This document shows, one piece after another, positions 36,594-44,509 of a DNA stretch of 64,000 nt. The stretch lies in NCBI GenBank assembly GCA_004379165.1, contig NKXK01000019.1:62001-126000 (forward strand), written 5' to 3'. Each line of letters begins with the position of its first letter. Position 1 is the first letter of the stretch. The stretch comes from Rhodocyclaceae bacterium (GTDB lineage Bacteria > Pseudomonadota > Gammaproteobacteria > Burkholderiales > Rhodocyclaceae). The notes under the pieces are model-generated. The model worked only from the letters and a program-made list of their open reading frames with translations, had not been told where the DNA came from and did no database searches. A program made the translations under genes and the position numbers.

Positions 36594-37091
36594 CTACCCA
36601 GTTTTCTCGAATTTTGGGGTAGGGCCAAGAAGCTTTGCGGCCTTTGGGGTCAGCTCATAATCGCCTGTAGCGACTATGGGGGCAGACCGTACCCATTCGC
36701 CTCCGTTTTGCAGCAACTCGGCCGCCAATTCTTGCAGTGACATCTGCTTGTTGGGTCGTCGCTCGCCACGGGAATCCTTCGAAACTGATGAATATCCTCG
36801 AAGCGGCCAGCGCCGTGCATCCGTTCTGGATTTCTGTTCGGCAACGAACCATGTCTCGAAGATTTGTTCAATGCGGTCTTCACCGAGTGCCCTGCCGCCG
36901 CCATCATCACGCCGCAGTATTTGCGCCGCCTTCAGGCCGACAACCTCGCAGACACCGGCGCGGCCACCTATTGTGCGTTTTGGGAATCCCCACATAAGCA
37001 AGTGATAGACGGCTTTGCTTATCACTCGATCTGCATGGACAAGTTTCGGCCGTTCGATGTTCGGGGGGCGCCCTCGTCGCTTGGCTTCCAT
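36594..37091 (-). CDS. hypothetical element protein with AT-hook-like N-terminus
   Basis: 165 residues from the ATG at 37091, which overlaps the stop of the membrane protein gene (TGATG). The N-terminus KRRGRPPN looks like an AT-hook, so it may touch DNA; the C-terminal part (SLQELAAELLQNGGEWVRSA) is helical. It is the third member of a coupled trio with the alarmone-hydrolase fusion and the membrane protein. No known family recognised. Confidence 0.5.
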   Translation of the reverse strand: MEAKRRGRPPNIERPKLVHADRVISKAVYHLLMWGFPKRTIGGRAGVCEVVGLKAAQILRRDDGGGRALGEDRIEQIFETWFVAEQKSRTDARRWPLRGYSSVSKDSRGERRPNKQMSLQELAAELLQNGGEWVRSAPIVATGDYELTPKAAKLLGPTPKFEKTG

Positions 37092-37522
37092 CACCGCTTT
37101 CCCCTGATCGTTGGTGACCTGGCAATTTCTTGGAATTCGCCCTCGATGACGCGGCAGGCACCGGCCAGCAACCACAGATCGGCGGCCACGACGCCGGCGA
37201 CAGCGATCCACCAGAAAGGCAAGCGCAGGGGGTCGAAGAAATCCGATCCGCCGTGCAGATCGAGGAAGACAACCATCGCGACCGCAGACACCACTGGAAG
37301 GCCCAGGGCAAGGCGGATCGGCCGGCGCCGGAGTGGCGCGAAGGAATGCCCGAGCAATCGAGCGATCACCAGTAGCAGAACGATCAACGCCAACAGCATG
37401 AAGAAGGGGCGCGTTTCCTGACAGCGCCACCCCTCGCGGAAGCAACTCGCATCCCAATAGAACGGCAGGAACACCAGTGCCGGTAGCGCCAACACGAGAA
37501 CGAGGCGCTGCGCTCGACTCAC
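37091..37522 (-). CDS. small integral membrane protein of the element
   Basis: 143 residues from a GTG start that overlaps the upstream stop (GTGA). Four hydrophobic segments are visible (about residues 6-22, 40-58, 75-92 and 102-123); two cysteines lie in the first loop (SCFREGWRC). It is translationally coupled to the AlpA-hydrolase fusion upstream and the AT-hook-like protein downstream. The trio sits next to the integrase, where prophages often carry cargo genes. Confidence 0.6.
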   Translation of the reverse strand: MSRAQRLVLVLALPALVFLPFYWDASCFREGWRCQETRPFFMLLALIVLLLVIARLLGHSFAPLRRRPIRLALGLPVVSAVAMVVFLDLHGGSDFFDPLRLPFWWIAVAGVVAADLWLLAGACRVIEGEFQEIARSPTIRGKR

Positions 37523-38316
37523 TTCCTGCCGCCTTCCCCGGCAAGGCGCTCGATCTCTGTCACGGTGCGCGCCAGCTCGTCGACCAAGGGAGAATTCCCG
37601 TGTGCCGCGAAGACCTCAACGAGTGAACGGTAGTACCAGAGCGTTTGCGCTTTGCTGGCGTTGAAGCGCTTCCACAAGGCATCGCCGAGCTGGCGAAGGT
37701 CCGCCAGAATCGAACGGGCATTGTGCAGCTTGTCGGCGGCCGACACCAGCCTGACCGATGCCGAGGCAATCCGCAGATGCGCGAGATAGGCTTCCTTCCT
37801 GGCCTGCCAGGGCGGTTTCGGCGTGATGTCAGTATCGGAGCAAGCCGACACGATCCCGGCGACCCGCCGGCCGAAGTTTCGCTCGATTTCCACGAGAACC
37901 GGAGCGCCGCCACAATCCTCGACGGCATCGTGCAATAGCGCGGCAATGGCCTCGTCTTCGTCGGCGCCGTGTTCCAGGGCAATGCTCGATACCGCCAGAA
38001 CGTGGGCTACGTAGGGGATAGACGTACCCTTTCGGGTCTGTCCTGCATGAAGCCGGCGAGCCAACACCAAGGCATCGGCGTAGCGATCGGAGAGGCCGGC
38101 GCCGGAGATGGCAACCTGCTGCCGCTCGATCTGTTGCGCGATCCAGGCATCGACCATGTGCTCGGGCCAGGCCGAGGCGCTGCCGAGCTTGATCGGCTTG
38201 GGGAAGGTGCCGGCCTTGATCCGTTCGTAGATCACGGTCTTTTTGAGGCCGACCCTTGCTGATACCTCTGGTATCCGCAGAAGCCGGGTGTTTTCAGGAA
38301 TGTTTAGAACGTCCAT
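37519..38316 (-). CDS. AlpA-type DNA-binding domain fused to small alarmone hydrolase (SAH) domain
   Basis: 265 residues. Residues about 10-65 form an AlpA-like helix-turn-helix (RIPEVSARVGLKKTVIYERI, KAGTFPKPIKLG, AWPEHMVDAWI). Residues about 75-260 match the MESH1/SpoT-type HD hydrolase: HAGQTRKG (Arg95), YVAHVLAV (His105), LLHDAVED (His129-Asp130, Glu133-Asp134) and SAADKLHNARS (Asn199). These are the metal and catalytic positions of (p)ppGpp hydrolases, so it is probably active. There is no synthetase domain. It could lower host alarmones or detoxify a (p)ppGpp/(p)ppApp-making defence enzyme, while the DNA-binding half regulates element genes. The fusion is not one I know. Confidence 0.8.
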   Translation of the reverse strand: MDVLNIPENTRLLRIPEVSARVGLKKTVIYERIKAGTFPKPIKLGSASAWPEHMVDAWIAQQIERQQVAISGAGLSDRYADALVLARRLHAGQTRKGTSIPYVAHVLAVSSIALEHGADEDEAIAALLHDAVEDCGGAPVLVEIERNFGRRVAGIVSACSDTDITPKPPWQARKEAYLAHLRIASASVRLVSAADKLHNARSILADLRQLGDALWKRFNASKAQTLWYYRSLVEVFAAHGNSPLVDELARTVTEIERLAGEGGRK

Positions 38317-38325
38317 GATCGCCCC

Positions 38326-38712
38326 TTATGACGATACGGCAGTCGCTTGCTGAAGCTGCTGGTTTTCCTGCACGAGCTGGCCGCTGTCGAGCAGTTTCAC
38401 CTGCAGGCCGCCCAGGCCGTGGATGAGCCAGCCGATTTCACGAATCGAAGAGCGCTCGACCTCATCCGCGGCGAAAGCCAGCAGTTCGCCGATGGCCCGC
38501 ACCCCGCTATTGATCGTCAGCAGCGAGTCGCGAATCACGTTGTCGACGACCTCCAGCCCTTCGCGATCAGTCGCGATTTTCTGCACGAATCCGTTCTCCG
38601 GGTCTCGCGTTGCGGTTTCTATGAGTCCGCCTATCTTCATCAGGTTGGCGAGAGGGTTTCCGCCGGCGAGTTCAAATCCACCTTCGACGAGACTAGAATT
38701 GATGACAGCCAT
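38326..38712 (-). CDS. hypothetical element protein
   Basis: 128 residues, mostly helical, with a GGNPLANLMKIGGLIETA stretch and a Gln-rich C-terminus (SGQLVQENQQLQQATAVSS). It lies between the integrase and the AlpA-hydrolase gene, 9 bp before the latter. No domain recognised. Confidence 0.5.
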   Translation of the reverse strand: MAVINSSLVEGGFELAGGNPLANLMKIGGLIETATRDPENGFVQKIATDREGLEVVDNVIRDSLLTINSGVRAIGELLAFAADEVERSSIREIGWLIHGLGGLQVKLLDSGQLVQENQQLQQATAVSS

Positions 38713-38869
38713 GATGCAATCTCCTATACAGATGCGTTGTGGTCAGGCGGTCAGGGTGTTCGAGCACCTTGCCCGCCGCCTCCGGATCACTCGCCGAAGG
38801 TTCGAGTCGCGGCCTCCATGAACCGCTGAAACTGTAAAGCGTGGCGCGCTGCAGATGATGGCTTCAGGC

Positions 38870-40150
38870 TCATGCTGCTGAGGTCTTCCCGAAACGAACA
38901 GGCACCACGTTGTAATCCGGCCGCCCCTCCTCAAGAGCCTTCAACAGCTTGGCCCATTCGTTGAGAGCCGCCCGCCGCTCGTCGAAGTAGTCGTGGCGGT
39001 TGTAGATGCCCTCCACTCCCTTGACCTTGTGATTCAAGCATCGCTCGGCCACGAATGGATCAACGCCAAGCGCCGCCAAGTGAGTGCGCGCCGTGCGCCT
39101 GAAGTCGTGGATGGTGAAGTTGGGAATTTCCTTCAGCTTCGGCTTGATGTGCTTCGCGAGTGCAGCGTTCAGAGTATTCAAATCGATGTGCGGAATCATC
39201 CGTTGCTGCATCTTCCGGGCCGGGAAAACGTAGCGGCTTCCATTTGCCAAGCGATGCAATTCGCGTAGCGTTTCAACGGCCAGCGGCGGCAGTGGAATGT
39301 CGATCGCCGCACTCGTCTTGGTTCGCTCTTCAGGAAGGCGCCACACCGCGGCGTCCAGGTCGAACTCGCTCCAGGGGGCAGCCACTAGCTCCTCTTTCCG
39401 GACGGCAAGCAGCAGGAGCAACCGGACCGCGTACATGTTCTCGATCGAGAAACGGCCCAGCATGTCGCGAATCGCCTGGAATAATTGGATGATTTCGTCC
39501 CTTGTCAGCCAGCGATCCCGTGCCCCCTCTTTGCCTCCTGCGTCGGCAATATCGAACGCCGAGGCGGGGTTATAGAGCACGACGTGGCGCTTGATGGCGA
39601 AGTCGAAAATCCGCTTGGTCCAGCGCAGCACATCGTTGGCAACAGTCGGCGCCCCCCGCTTGATGATCTGCTGCAGCATGGCATCAACGTCCCGTGGCTT
39701 CACGTCTTCGGCCTTCATCTTGCCCATGCTTGGCTTGATGTCGTTCTCGATGCGCGACCGGACGATGTTGGAGTGCTTCCAGCGCGGAAGAATCACGCGC
39801 TCGAAAAACTCATCGCAGAGTCGCGAGACCGTCCAGGCGGCTTTCTCGGCTTCGATCTTGGCGATCGCTTCTCGCTTTCGCTCCTGCTTCTCGCCGGCCA
39901 CGTCATAACCGAGGGCAACTCGAGCAGCCAGTCCCTTGGCGGTTTCGCGTGCCTTGGCAAGTGACATTGCCGTGTAGCTGCCGAGATTCATGATGCGAGG
40001 TTTTCCAGCAAGGCGGTACCGGAATTTCCAAACGGGGGCGGAGTAGTTCTCGCGAAAGCAAAGATACAGCCCGTCGCCATCGCCGCGCTGCTCGAAATGT
40101 TCCCTGCTTTTGATCCACGCCCGAATCTGAATATCCGTCAGCTTTCCCAT
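38870..40150 (-). CDS. int: tyrosine recombinase integrase (P4/DUF4102 type)
   Basis: 426 residues from the ATG at 40150 (GGGGGCG upstream); an earlier in-frame start at 40219 would run through the end repeats. The N-terminal DUF4102 domain has DGLYLCFRENYSAPVWKFRY and MSLAKARETA; the core-binding domain follows; the catalytic part contains LLLAVRKEELVAAPWSEFDL (Arg I region), FTIHDFRRTARTHLAALG (HxxR), and a KVKGVEGIYNRHDYF segment with the Tyr. It should carry out integration and excision. All catalytic motifs seem intact. Confidence 0.93.
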   Translation of the reverse strand: MGKLTDIQIRAWIKSREHFEQRGDGDGLYLCFRENYSAPVWKFRYRLAGKPRIMNLGSYTAMSLAKARETAKGLAARVALGYDVAGEKQERKREAIAKIEAEKAAWTVSRLCDEFFERVILPRWKHSNIVRSRIENDIKPSMGKMKAEDVKPRDVDAMLQQIIKRGAPTVANDVLRWTKRIFDFAIKRHVVLYNPASAFDIADAGGKEGARDRWLTRDEIIQLFQAIRDMLGRFSIENMYAVRLLLLLAVRKEELVAAPWSEFDLDAAVWRLPEERTKTSAAIDIPLPPLAVETLRELHRLANGSRYVFPARKMQQRMIPHIDLNTLNAALAKHIKPKLKEIPNFTIHDFRRTARTHLAALGVDPFVAERCLNHKVKGVEGIYNRHDYFDERRAALNEWAKLLKALEEGRPDYNVVPVRFGKTSAA

Positions 40151-40193
40151 GATCGCCCCCTGTTGTGCACCCCTGAAATCCGTTCCGTTCTTG

Positions 40194-40216
40194 GAAGGGG
40201 TGCATTGAGGGGTGCA
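40194..40216 (+). repeat. right-end paired repeat of the element (candidate integrase arm sites)
   Basis: AAGGGGTGCAT and GGGTGCAC separated by TGAG, upstream of the integrase. A further inverted unit (GTGCACCCCT) is at about 40164. The left end has the matching pair at 23842-23864. Confidence 0.55.
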
Positions 40217-40261
40217 CATAAATCATGCGCTTTTATGAAACGATGTGCAACAACAGGAAAC

Positions 40262-40287
40262 AAAAAAGCCGCATAGTTAGCGGCTTT
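40262..40287 (-). terminator. rho-independent terminator downstream of yicC
   Basis: On the minus strand AAAGCCGC pairs with GCGGCTTT across a 7-nt loop and is followed by TTTTTTG. It lies about 40 bp past the yicC stop at the right boundary of the element, so yicC transcription should stop before the prophage genes and cannot reach gmk. Confidence 0.8.
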
Positions 40288-40326
40288 CTAGGGCATTCGT
40301 GAAACGTGGTGAAATTGTCAGAAACG

Positions 40327-41193
40327 CTATTCCAAATTTTGGATCTGCTCGCGCATCTGCTCGATGAGCAGTTTGAGGTCCATCGAAGCCTGCGAGACCT
40401 CGGTGATCGCCGACTTCGAACCGAGTGTATTGGCTTCGCGATTGAGTTCCTGCATCAGAAAATCCAGCCGCTTGCCACAGGCGCCGCCCTGCTTGAGCAC
40501 CCGCTCGACTTCATCAAGATGCGCATTCAGGCGGGTCAGCTCTTCGGCGACGTCGATGCGCGTGGCGAACACTGCCACTTCTTGCAGGATGCGGTCGTCG
40601 CTGGCATTACCCAGCGCATCAACCAGCCGCTGGCGCAGCTTGTCGGTAAACAACGCCTGCGCCTCGGGAATACGCGGCGCAACGCGGCGAACGATGTCGC
40701 GGATGCCGTTCACGCGATCGATGATCATCTCGGCCAGTTTCTGCCCCTCGCGACCGCGCGTCGCGGTAAATTCATCGATTACCTCGCGTGCCAGTGCGAG
40801 CACGGTCGGGCCAAGCGCAGAAAAATCGACACTTTGCTCGCCAAACATGCCCGGCCAGCGTAGCACTTCATTCACAGAAAGCGGCGTCGCCGAAGGCATC
40901 TGCGCCCGCACTTGCTCACCGAGAGCATTGAGCGCCGCGAGCAGTTCGCCGTTGAGTTGCAGTTGCTCGGCACGTGCGGTACCGGCATTGAAGGAGAGCC
41001 GGCATTCGATCTTGCCTCGCGACAGGCGCTGGGTCAGCAGTTCCCGCAGCGGCATTTCGAGGGCACGCAGCTCCTCGGAAACACGAAAGTGAAAATCGAG
41101 ATAGCGGGAATTGACGCTTTTCAACTCAAGTTGCAGCGTTCCGCGCTCGATATCGCGCGTTTTCACTGCATAACCGGTCATACTGCAAATCAT
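40327..41193 (-). CDS. yicC: YicC/YloC family endoribonuclease
   Basis: 288 residues starting MICSMTGYA, the invariant YicC beginning, with ELKSVNSRYLDFHFR following and RLDFLMQELNREANTLGSKS near the C-terminus. YicC proteins are RNases reported to act on small RNAs. In many bacteria yicC lies just upstream of gmk-rpoZ; here those genes are 16.5 kb away across the element. A kinase gene diverges 77 bp upstream. Confidence 0.93.
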   Translation of the reverse strand: MICSMTGYAVKTRDIERGTLQLELKSVNSRYLDFHFRVSEELRALEMPLRELLTQRLSRGKIECRLSFNAGTARAEQLQLNGELLAALNALGEQVRAQMPSATPLSVNEVLRWPGMFGEQSVDFSALGPTVLALAREVIDEFTATRGREGQKLAEMIIDRVNGIRDIVRRVAPRIPEAQALFTDKLRQRLVDALGNASDDRILQEVAVFATRIDVAEELTRLNAHLDEVERVLKQGGACGKRLDFLMQELNREANTLGSKSAITEVSQASMDLKLLIEQMREQIQNLE

Positions 41194-41270
41194 TGGTGGG
41201 GGTTCTCCAGCTTTACAGGCTGGGCAACACGCCCGAAAATGCCTGAAACTGCATCATAACCGCGAGATCA

Positions 41271-42218
41271 ATGGCGCAACAAGCCAACCACCCGCTCCCC
41301 GGGGGGCATCAACTGGAGGAGTACACGATTGAACGCCAGCTCTCGCTCGGCGGGTTTTCGATCGTCTATCTCGCCAGCGATCCGAGCGGCAAGCAGGTGG
41401 CGATCAAGGAATATCTGCCCAACAGCCTGGCGCTGCGCAGCAAGGGCGACATCAAGCCAGTAATCACTGTCGACCACCTCGGCGCCTTCCGCTACGGCAT
41501 GAAATGCTTTTTCGAGGAAGGCCGGGCGCTGGCCCACCTGTCGCATCCGAACGTGATCCGCGTGCTCAATTTTTTCCGTGCCAACGACACCGTTTATATG
41601 GTGATGGAATACGAGCACGGGCGCACCCTGCAGGAATTCATCCAGAAGCATCAGGGCCACATTTCGGAGCGCTTCATCCGCGGCGTGTTTACCCGGATGC
41701 TGAACGGGCTGCGCGAAGTGCATTCCAACAAGCTGCTGCACCTCGACTTGAAACCTTCGAACATCTACCTGCGCAACGACAATACGCCGGTCCTGATCGA
41801 CTTCGGCGCCGCCCGCCAGACGCTGCTGACCGACCAGCCCATCCTCAAGCCGATGTACACGCCGGGCTTTGCCTCGCCCGAGCATTACGGCACGCGCAAG
41901 GATCTCGGGCCATGGAGCGACATCTACAGCGTCGGCGCCTCGATGTATGCCTGTCTCGCCGGCAATGCCCCACAGGCGGCGGATGCGCGGCTGAAGAAGG
42001 ATACGCTGATGCCTGCGATGGCGCGCTGGGACGGCCAATTCTCCGACCGCCTGCTCGAGATCATCGACTGGTGCCTCAACCTCAACCACCTTTATCGGCC
42101 GCAAAGCGTGTTTGCGCTGCAAAAGGCGCTGGTCGAAACCATTACCCCGCCGCATCCCAAGAGCAATCCCAACTGGTTCGGCCGCATCGTCGACAGATTC
42201 CGGAACCCCGTCAAATGA
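41271..42218 (+). CDS. serine/threonine protein kinase (Hanks type)
   Basis: 315 residues, a soluble kinase domain only. The glycine loop LSLGGFSIVYLA is at about 25-36, the ATP lysine in VAIKEY at about 46, the catalytic loop HLDLKPSN at about 157-164 (Leu replaces the Arg of HRD) and DFG at 177-179. There is no membrane segment or PASTA repeat. Its stop overlaps the ATG of a PP2C phosphatase, so the pair probably acts on the same targets. They lie upstream of rph, rdgB and hemW. Confidence 0.9.
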   Translation: MAQQANHPLPGGHQLEEYTIERQLSLGGFSIVYLASDPSGKQVAIKEYLPNSLALRSKGDIKPVITVDHLGAFRYGMKCFFEEGRALAHLSHPNVIRVLNFFRANDTVYMVMEYEHGRTLQEFIQKHQGHISERFIRGVFTRMLNGLREVHSNKLLHLDLKPSNIYLRNDNTPVLIDFGAARQTLLTDQPILKPMYTPGFASPEHYGTRKDLGPWSDIYSVGASMYACLAGNAPQAADARLKKDTLMPAMARWDGQFSDRLLEIIDWCLNLNHLYRPQSVFALQKALVETITPPHPKSNPNWFGRIVDRFRNPVK

Positions 42219-43132
42219 GATTCACCATCTACCAGGAAAGCCGCCAGGGCGGCCGCCACAACAACGAGGACCGGACAACCTACTGCTACTCTCGCGATGC
42301 CCTTTTGGTAGTCGTCGCCGACGGCATGGGTGGCCACCACTACGGCGAGATCGCTGCGCAGATCGCCGTGCAGACACTAGCCGACACCTTCCAGCGCGAA
42401 GCCCGGCCACTGCTGACCGACCCGTTCCGCTTCCTGCAAAAAGGCATGAGCAATGCCCACCATGCGATCCTCGACTACGCCTCACGCCATCGCCTGCTCG
42501 ACACGCCGCGCACCACCTGCGTTGCCTGCGTTGTTCAGGACAGCATCGCCTACTGGGCGCACGCCGGCGACTCACGCCTCTACCTGATGCGCAATGGCAA
42601 GGTTCAGGCACAGACCCGCGACCACTCCCGTATCCGCCTACTACTCGAAGAAGGCCTGATCAATGAGGCACAGGCAGCCGAGCATCCGGATCGCAACAAG
42701 ATCTACAGTTGCCTTGGCAGCCCGACGCCGCCGGAAATCGAATTCTCGCGCAAGACGCCGCTCGATCATGGCGACATCCTCCTGTTGTGCACCGACGGCC
42801 TGTGGGGTGTCACCTCCGGCGACTTGATGGCCGTCGCCCTCAAGGGTGCCAACCTGGTGCAAGCCGTGCCCATGCTGCTGCACCAGGCCGAAATCAAGGG
42901 CGGCCCACACGGTGATAACGCCTCGGTCGTTGCCGTGCGCTGGGAGGATGCCTACGTCGAGGATGCCAGCAGCGCCATCTCGACGCAGACCATGACCCAG
43001 GACGAAGTCACCACCAAACTCGATGAATTCGGCCGCAACCCGGCATACAAGAGCGACCTCACCGACGACGAGATCGAAAAGGCGATCGCCGAAATCCGCT
43101 CCGCCATCGACAAATACAACCCTGCCAGATAA
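42215..43132 (+). CDS. PP2C-family protein phosphatase
   Basis: 305 residues from the ATG at 42215, overlapping the kinase stop (ATGA). PP2C motifs are visible: NNEDRTTY near the N-terminus, [18 protein letters not shown] (metal-binding Asp-Gly), [25 protein letters not shown] and [11 protein letters not shown]. It likely reverses the upstream kinase. The last 45 residues form a helical tail outside the PP2C fold. Confidence 0.9.
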   Translation: MRFTIYQESRQGGRHNNEDRTTYCYSRDALLVVVADGMGGHHYGEIAAQIAVQTLADTFQREARPLLTDPFRFLQKGMSNAHHAILDYASRHRLLDTPRTTCVACVVQDSIAYWAHAGDSRLYLMRNGKVQAQTRDHSRIRLLLEEGLINEAQAAEHPDRNKIYSCLGSPTPPEIEFSRKTPLDHGDILLLCTDGLWGVTSGDLMAVALKGANLVQAVPMLLHQAEIKGGPHGDNASVVAVRWEDAYVEDASSAISTQTMTQDEVTTKLDEFGRNPAYKSDLTDDEIEKAIAEIRSAIDKYNPAR

Positions 43133-43143
43133 CAAGGAAGCCC

Positions 43144-43860
43144 ATGCGCCCCAGCCAGCGTCAGCCGGACCAGCTCCGCAGCGTAAGAATTACCCGCAAC
43201 TTCACCCGCCATGCCGAAGGCTCGGTTCTCATCGAAATGGGCGACACCCGCGTGCTGTGCACCGCCTCGGTTGAAGAAAGCCTGCCGCCCTTCCTGCGCG
43301 GCAAGGGGCAGGGCTGGGTCACCGCCGAATACGGCATGCTGCCGCGCTCGACACACACCCGCAGCGCCCGCGAGGCAGCCAAGGGCAAGCAGACCGGCCG
43401 CACCCAGGAAATCCAGCGCCTGATCGGCCGCAGCCTGCGTGCCGTGACTGACCTCAAGGCACTTGGCGAACGCCAGATCACGCTCGACTGCGACGTGCTG
43501 CAGGCCGATGGCGGCACCCGCTGCGCCTCGATCACCGGCGCCTGGATCGCCCTTTACGAAGCCTGCGAAAAGCTGGTGCAGGCGGGAAAACTGGCTGCGA
43601 ATCCGGTCAAGGATCACGTCGCCGCCATCTCGGTGGGCATCTTCGAGGGCAGCACGGTGCTCGACCTCGACTACCCGGAAGACTCGAACTGCGACACCGA
43701 CATGAACGTCATCATGACCGGCAAGGGCGGCATCGTTGAAGTCCAGGGCACCGCAGAAGGCGAACCCTTCAGCCGCGAACAGATGAATGTGCTGATGGAC
43801 CTGGCTGAAATGGGCATCCGCCAGCTCGTCGCCGCCCAGGAAAGCGCGCTGGCCTCATGA
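43144..43860 (+). CDS. rph: ribonuclease PH
   Basis: 238 residues, normal length, with a complete C-terminus. Motifs: [19 protein letters not shown] at the start, [18 protein letters not shown], and [20 protein letters not shown] (phosphate and metal site). It trims tRNA 3' ends by phosphorolysis. It starts 11 bp after the phosphatase gene and overlaps rdgB by ATGA, so the kinase-phosphatase-rph-rdgB run is likely one operon. Confidence 0.95.
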   Translation: MRPSQRQPDQLRSVRITRNFTRHAEGSVLIEMGDTRVLCTASVEESLPPFLRGKGQGWVTAEYGMLPRSTHTRSAREAAKGKQTGRTQEIQRLIGRSLRAVTDLKALGERQITLDCDVLQADGGTRCASITGAWIALYEACEKLVQAGKLAANPVKDHVAAISVGIFEGSTVLDLDYPEDSNCDTDMNVIMTGKGGIVEVQGTAEGEPFSREQMNVLMDLAEMGIRQLVAAQESALAS

Positions 43861-44444
43861 AGAAGCTCGTCCTTGCCTCGAACAACGCCAAGAAGATGAA
43901 GGAGCTCAACGCGCTCCTCGCACCGCTCGGCTTTGAAGTCATTCCGCAGGGCCAGCTCGGCATACCGGAGGCCGAGGAACCGCATTGCACCTTTGTCGAA
44001 AACGCACTGGCCAAGGCGCGGCATGCCGCCCGGCACAGCGGCCTGCCGGCGCTCGCCGATGACTCCGGCCTGTGCGTCGAGGCACTCGGCGGTGCGCCGG
44101 GCGTCATTTCGGCGCGCTACGCCGGCGAACCGAAGTCGGACGCCCGCAACAATGAAAAGCTGCTTGCCGAACTGGCCTCGCAGTCCGACCGTCGCTCCCA
44201 CTTCGTCAGCTGCCTCGTGCTCTGTCGCAGTGCCGACGATCCGCAACCCATCATCGCCGAAGGCGAATGGCACGGCGAAATCCTGCCGGCGCTGCGCGGC
44301 GATGGCGGCTTCGGCTACGACCCGCTGTTCTTCGTACCCGAGTTCGGCAAAACGGCTGCCGAACTGGACGCCGAGACCAAAAATCGTGTTTCGCATCGCG
44401 GTCAGGCCATGCAGGTGCTGATCGAACGCCTGCCGTCGCTCTAA
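43857..44444 (+). CDS. rdgB: XTP/dITP pyrophosphatase (RdgB/HAM1)
   Basis: 195 residues. [14 protein letters not shown] at the start, [20 protein letters not shown] in the middle and [20 protein letters not shown] plus SHRGQA at the end are the HAM1-family motifs. It removes non-canonical purine triphosphates such as dITP and XTP. A GC-rich inverted repeat without a T-run lies just after the stop (44449-44468). Confidence 0.95.
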   Translation: MKKLVLASNNAKKMKELNALLAPLGFEVIPQGQLGIPEAEEPHCTFVENALAKARHAARHSGLPALADDSGLCVEALGGAPGVISARYAGEPKSDARNNEKLLAELASQSDRRSHFVSCLVLCRSADDPQPIIAEGEWHGEILPALRGDGGFGYDPLFFVPEFGKTAAELDAETKNRVSHRGQAMQVLIERLPSL

Positions 44445-44509
44445 CCACGGGGCGGAACTTTCCGCCCCACGCCGTACTCCGCACCGCACCCCTTTCCAAG
44501 GCATCCGCC

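Larger units (their letters stand above)
23842..40218. mobile_element. integrated phage-like element (podovirus-related, no capsid or tail genes)
   Basis: About 16 kb lying between gmk and yicC. It has a tyrosine integrase at its right end, AlpA-type regulators, a replication module (lambda O-like protein with internal iterons and a DnaB-type helicase), a GNAT enzyme, a T7 gp14-like protein and three large internal-virion-type proteins, then small regulators. All genes read leftward and most overlap by 1-4 bp. Similar repeat pairs mark both ends. Terminase, portal, major capsid, tail and lysis genes are not found, so it is a cryptic prophage or a satellite. The exact crossover core was not resolved. 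Confidence 0.85.

Noticed and set aside
36546-36740. Plus-strand 64-codon frame in the element
   Set aside because: It is mostly opposite the AT-hook-like gene and has no family match or clear start signal.
38713-38869. Short minus-strand frame between the integrase and the 128-residue protein gene
   Set aside because: It overlaps the integrase end, has no ribosome-binding site and no recognisable product; the gap seems to be non-coding.
23842-40216. AGGGGTGCA end repeats as the exact attL/attR core
   Set aside because: The two copies differ in the spacer between the units, while a crossover core should be identical; their paired, phased layout fits arm-binding sites better.
44449-44468. 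Hairpin GGGGCGGA/TCCGCCCC after rdgB as a terminator
   Set aside because: No T-run follows, and hemW is probably reached by the same transcript; it may only be a processing or stability hairpin.
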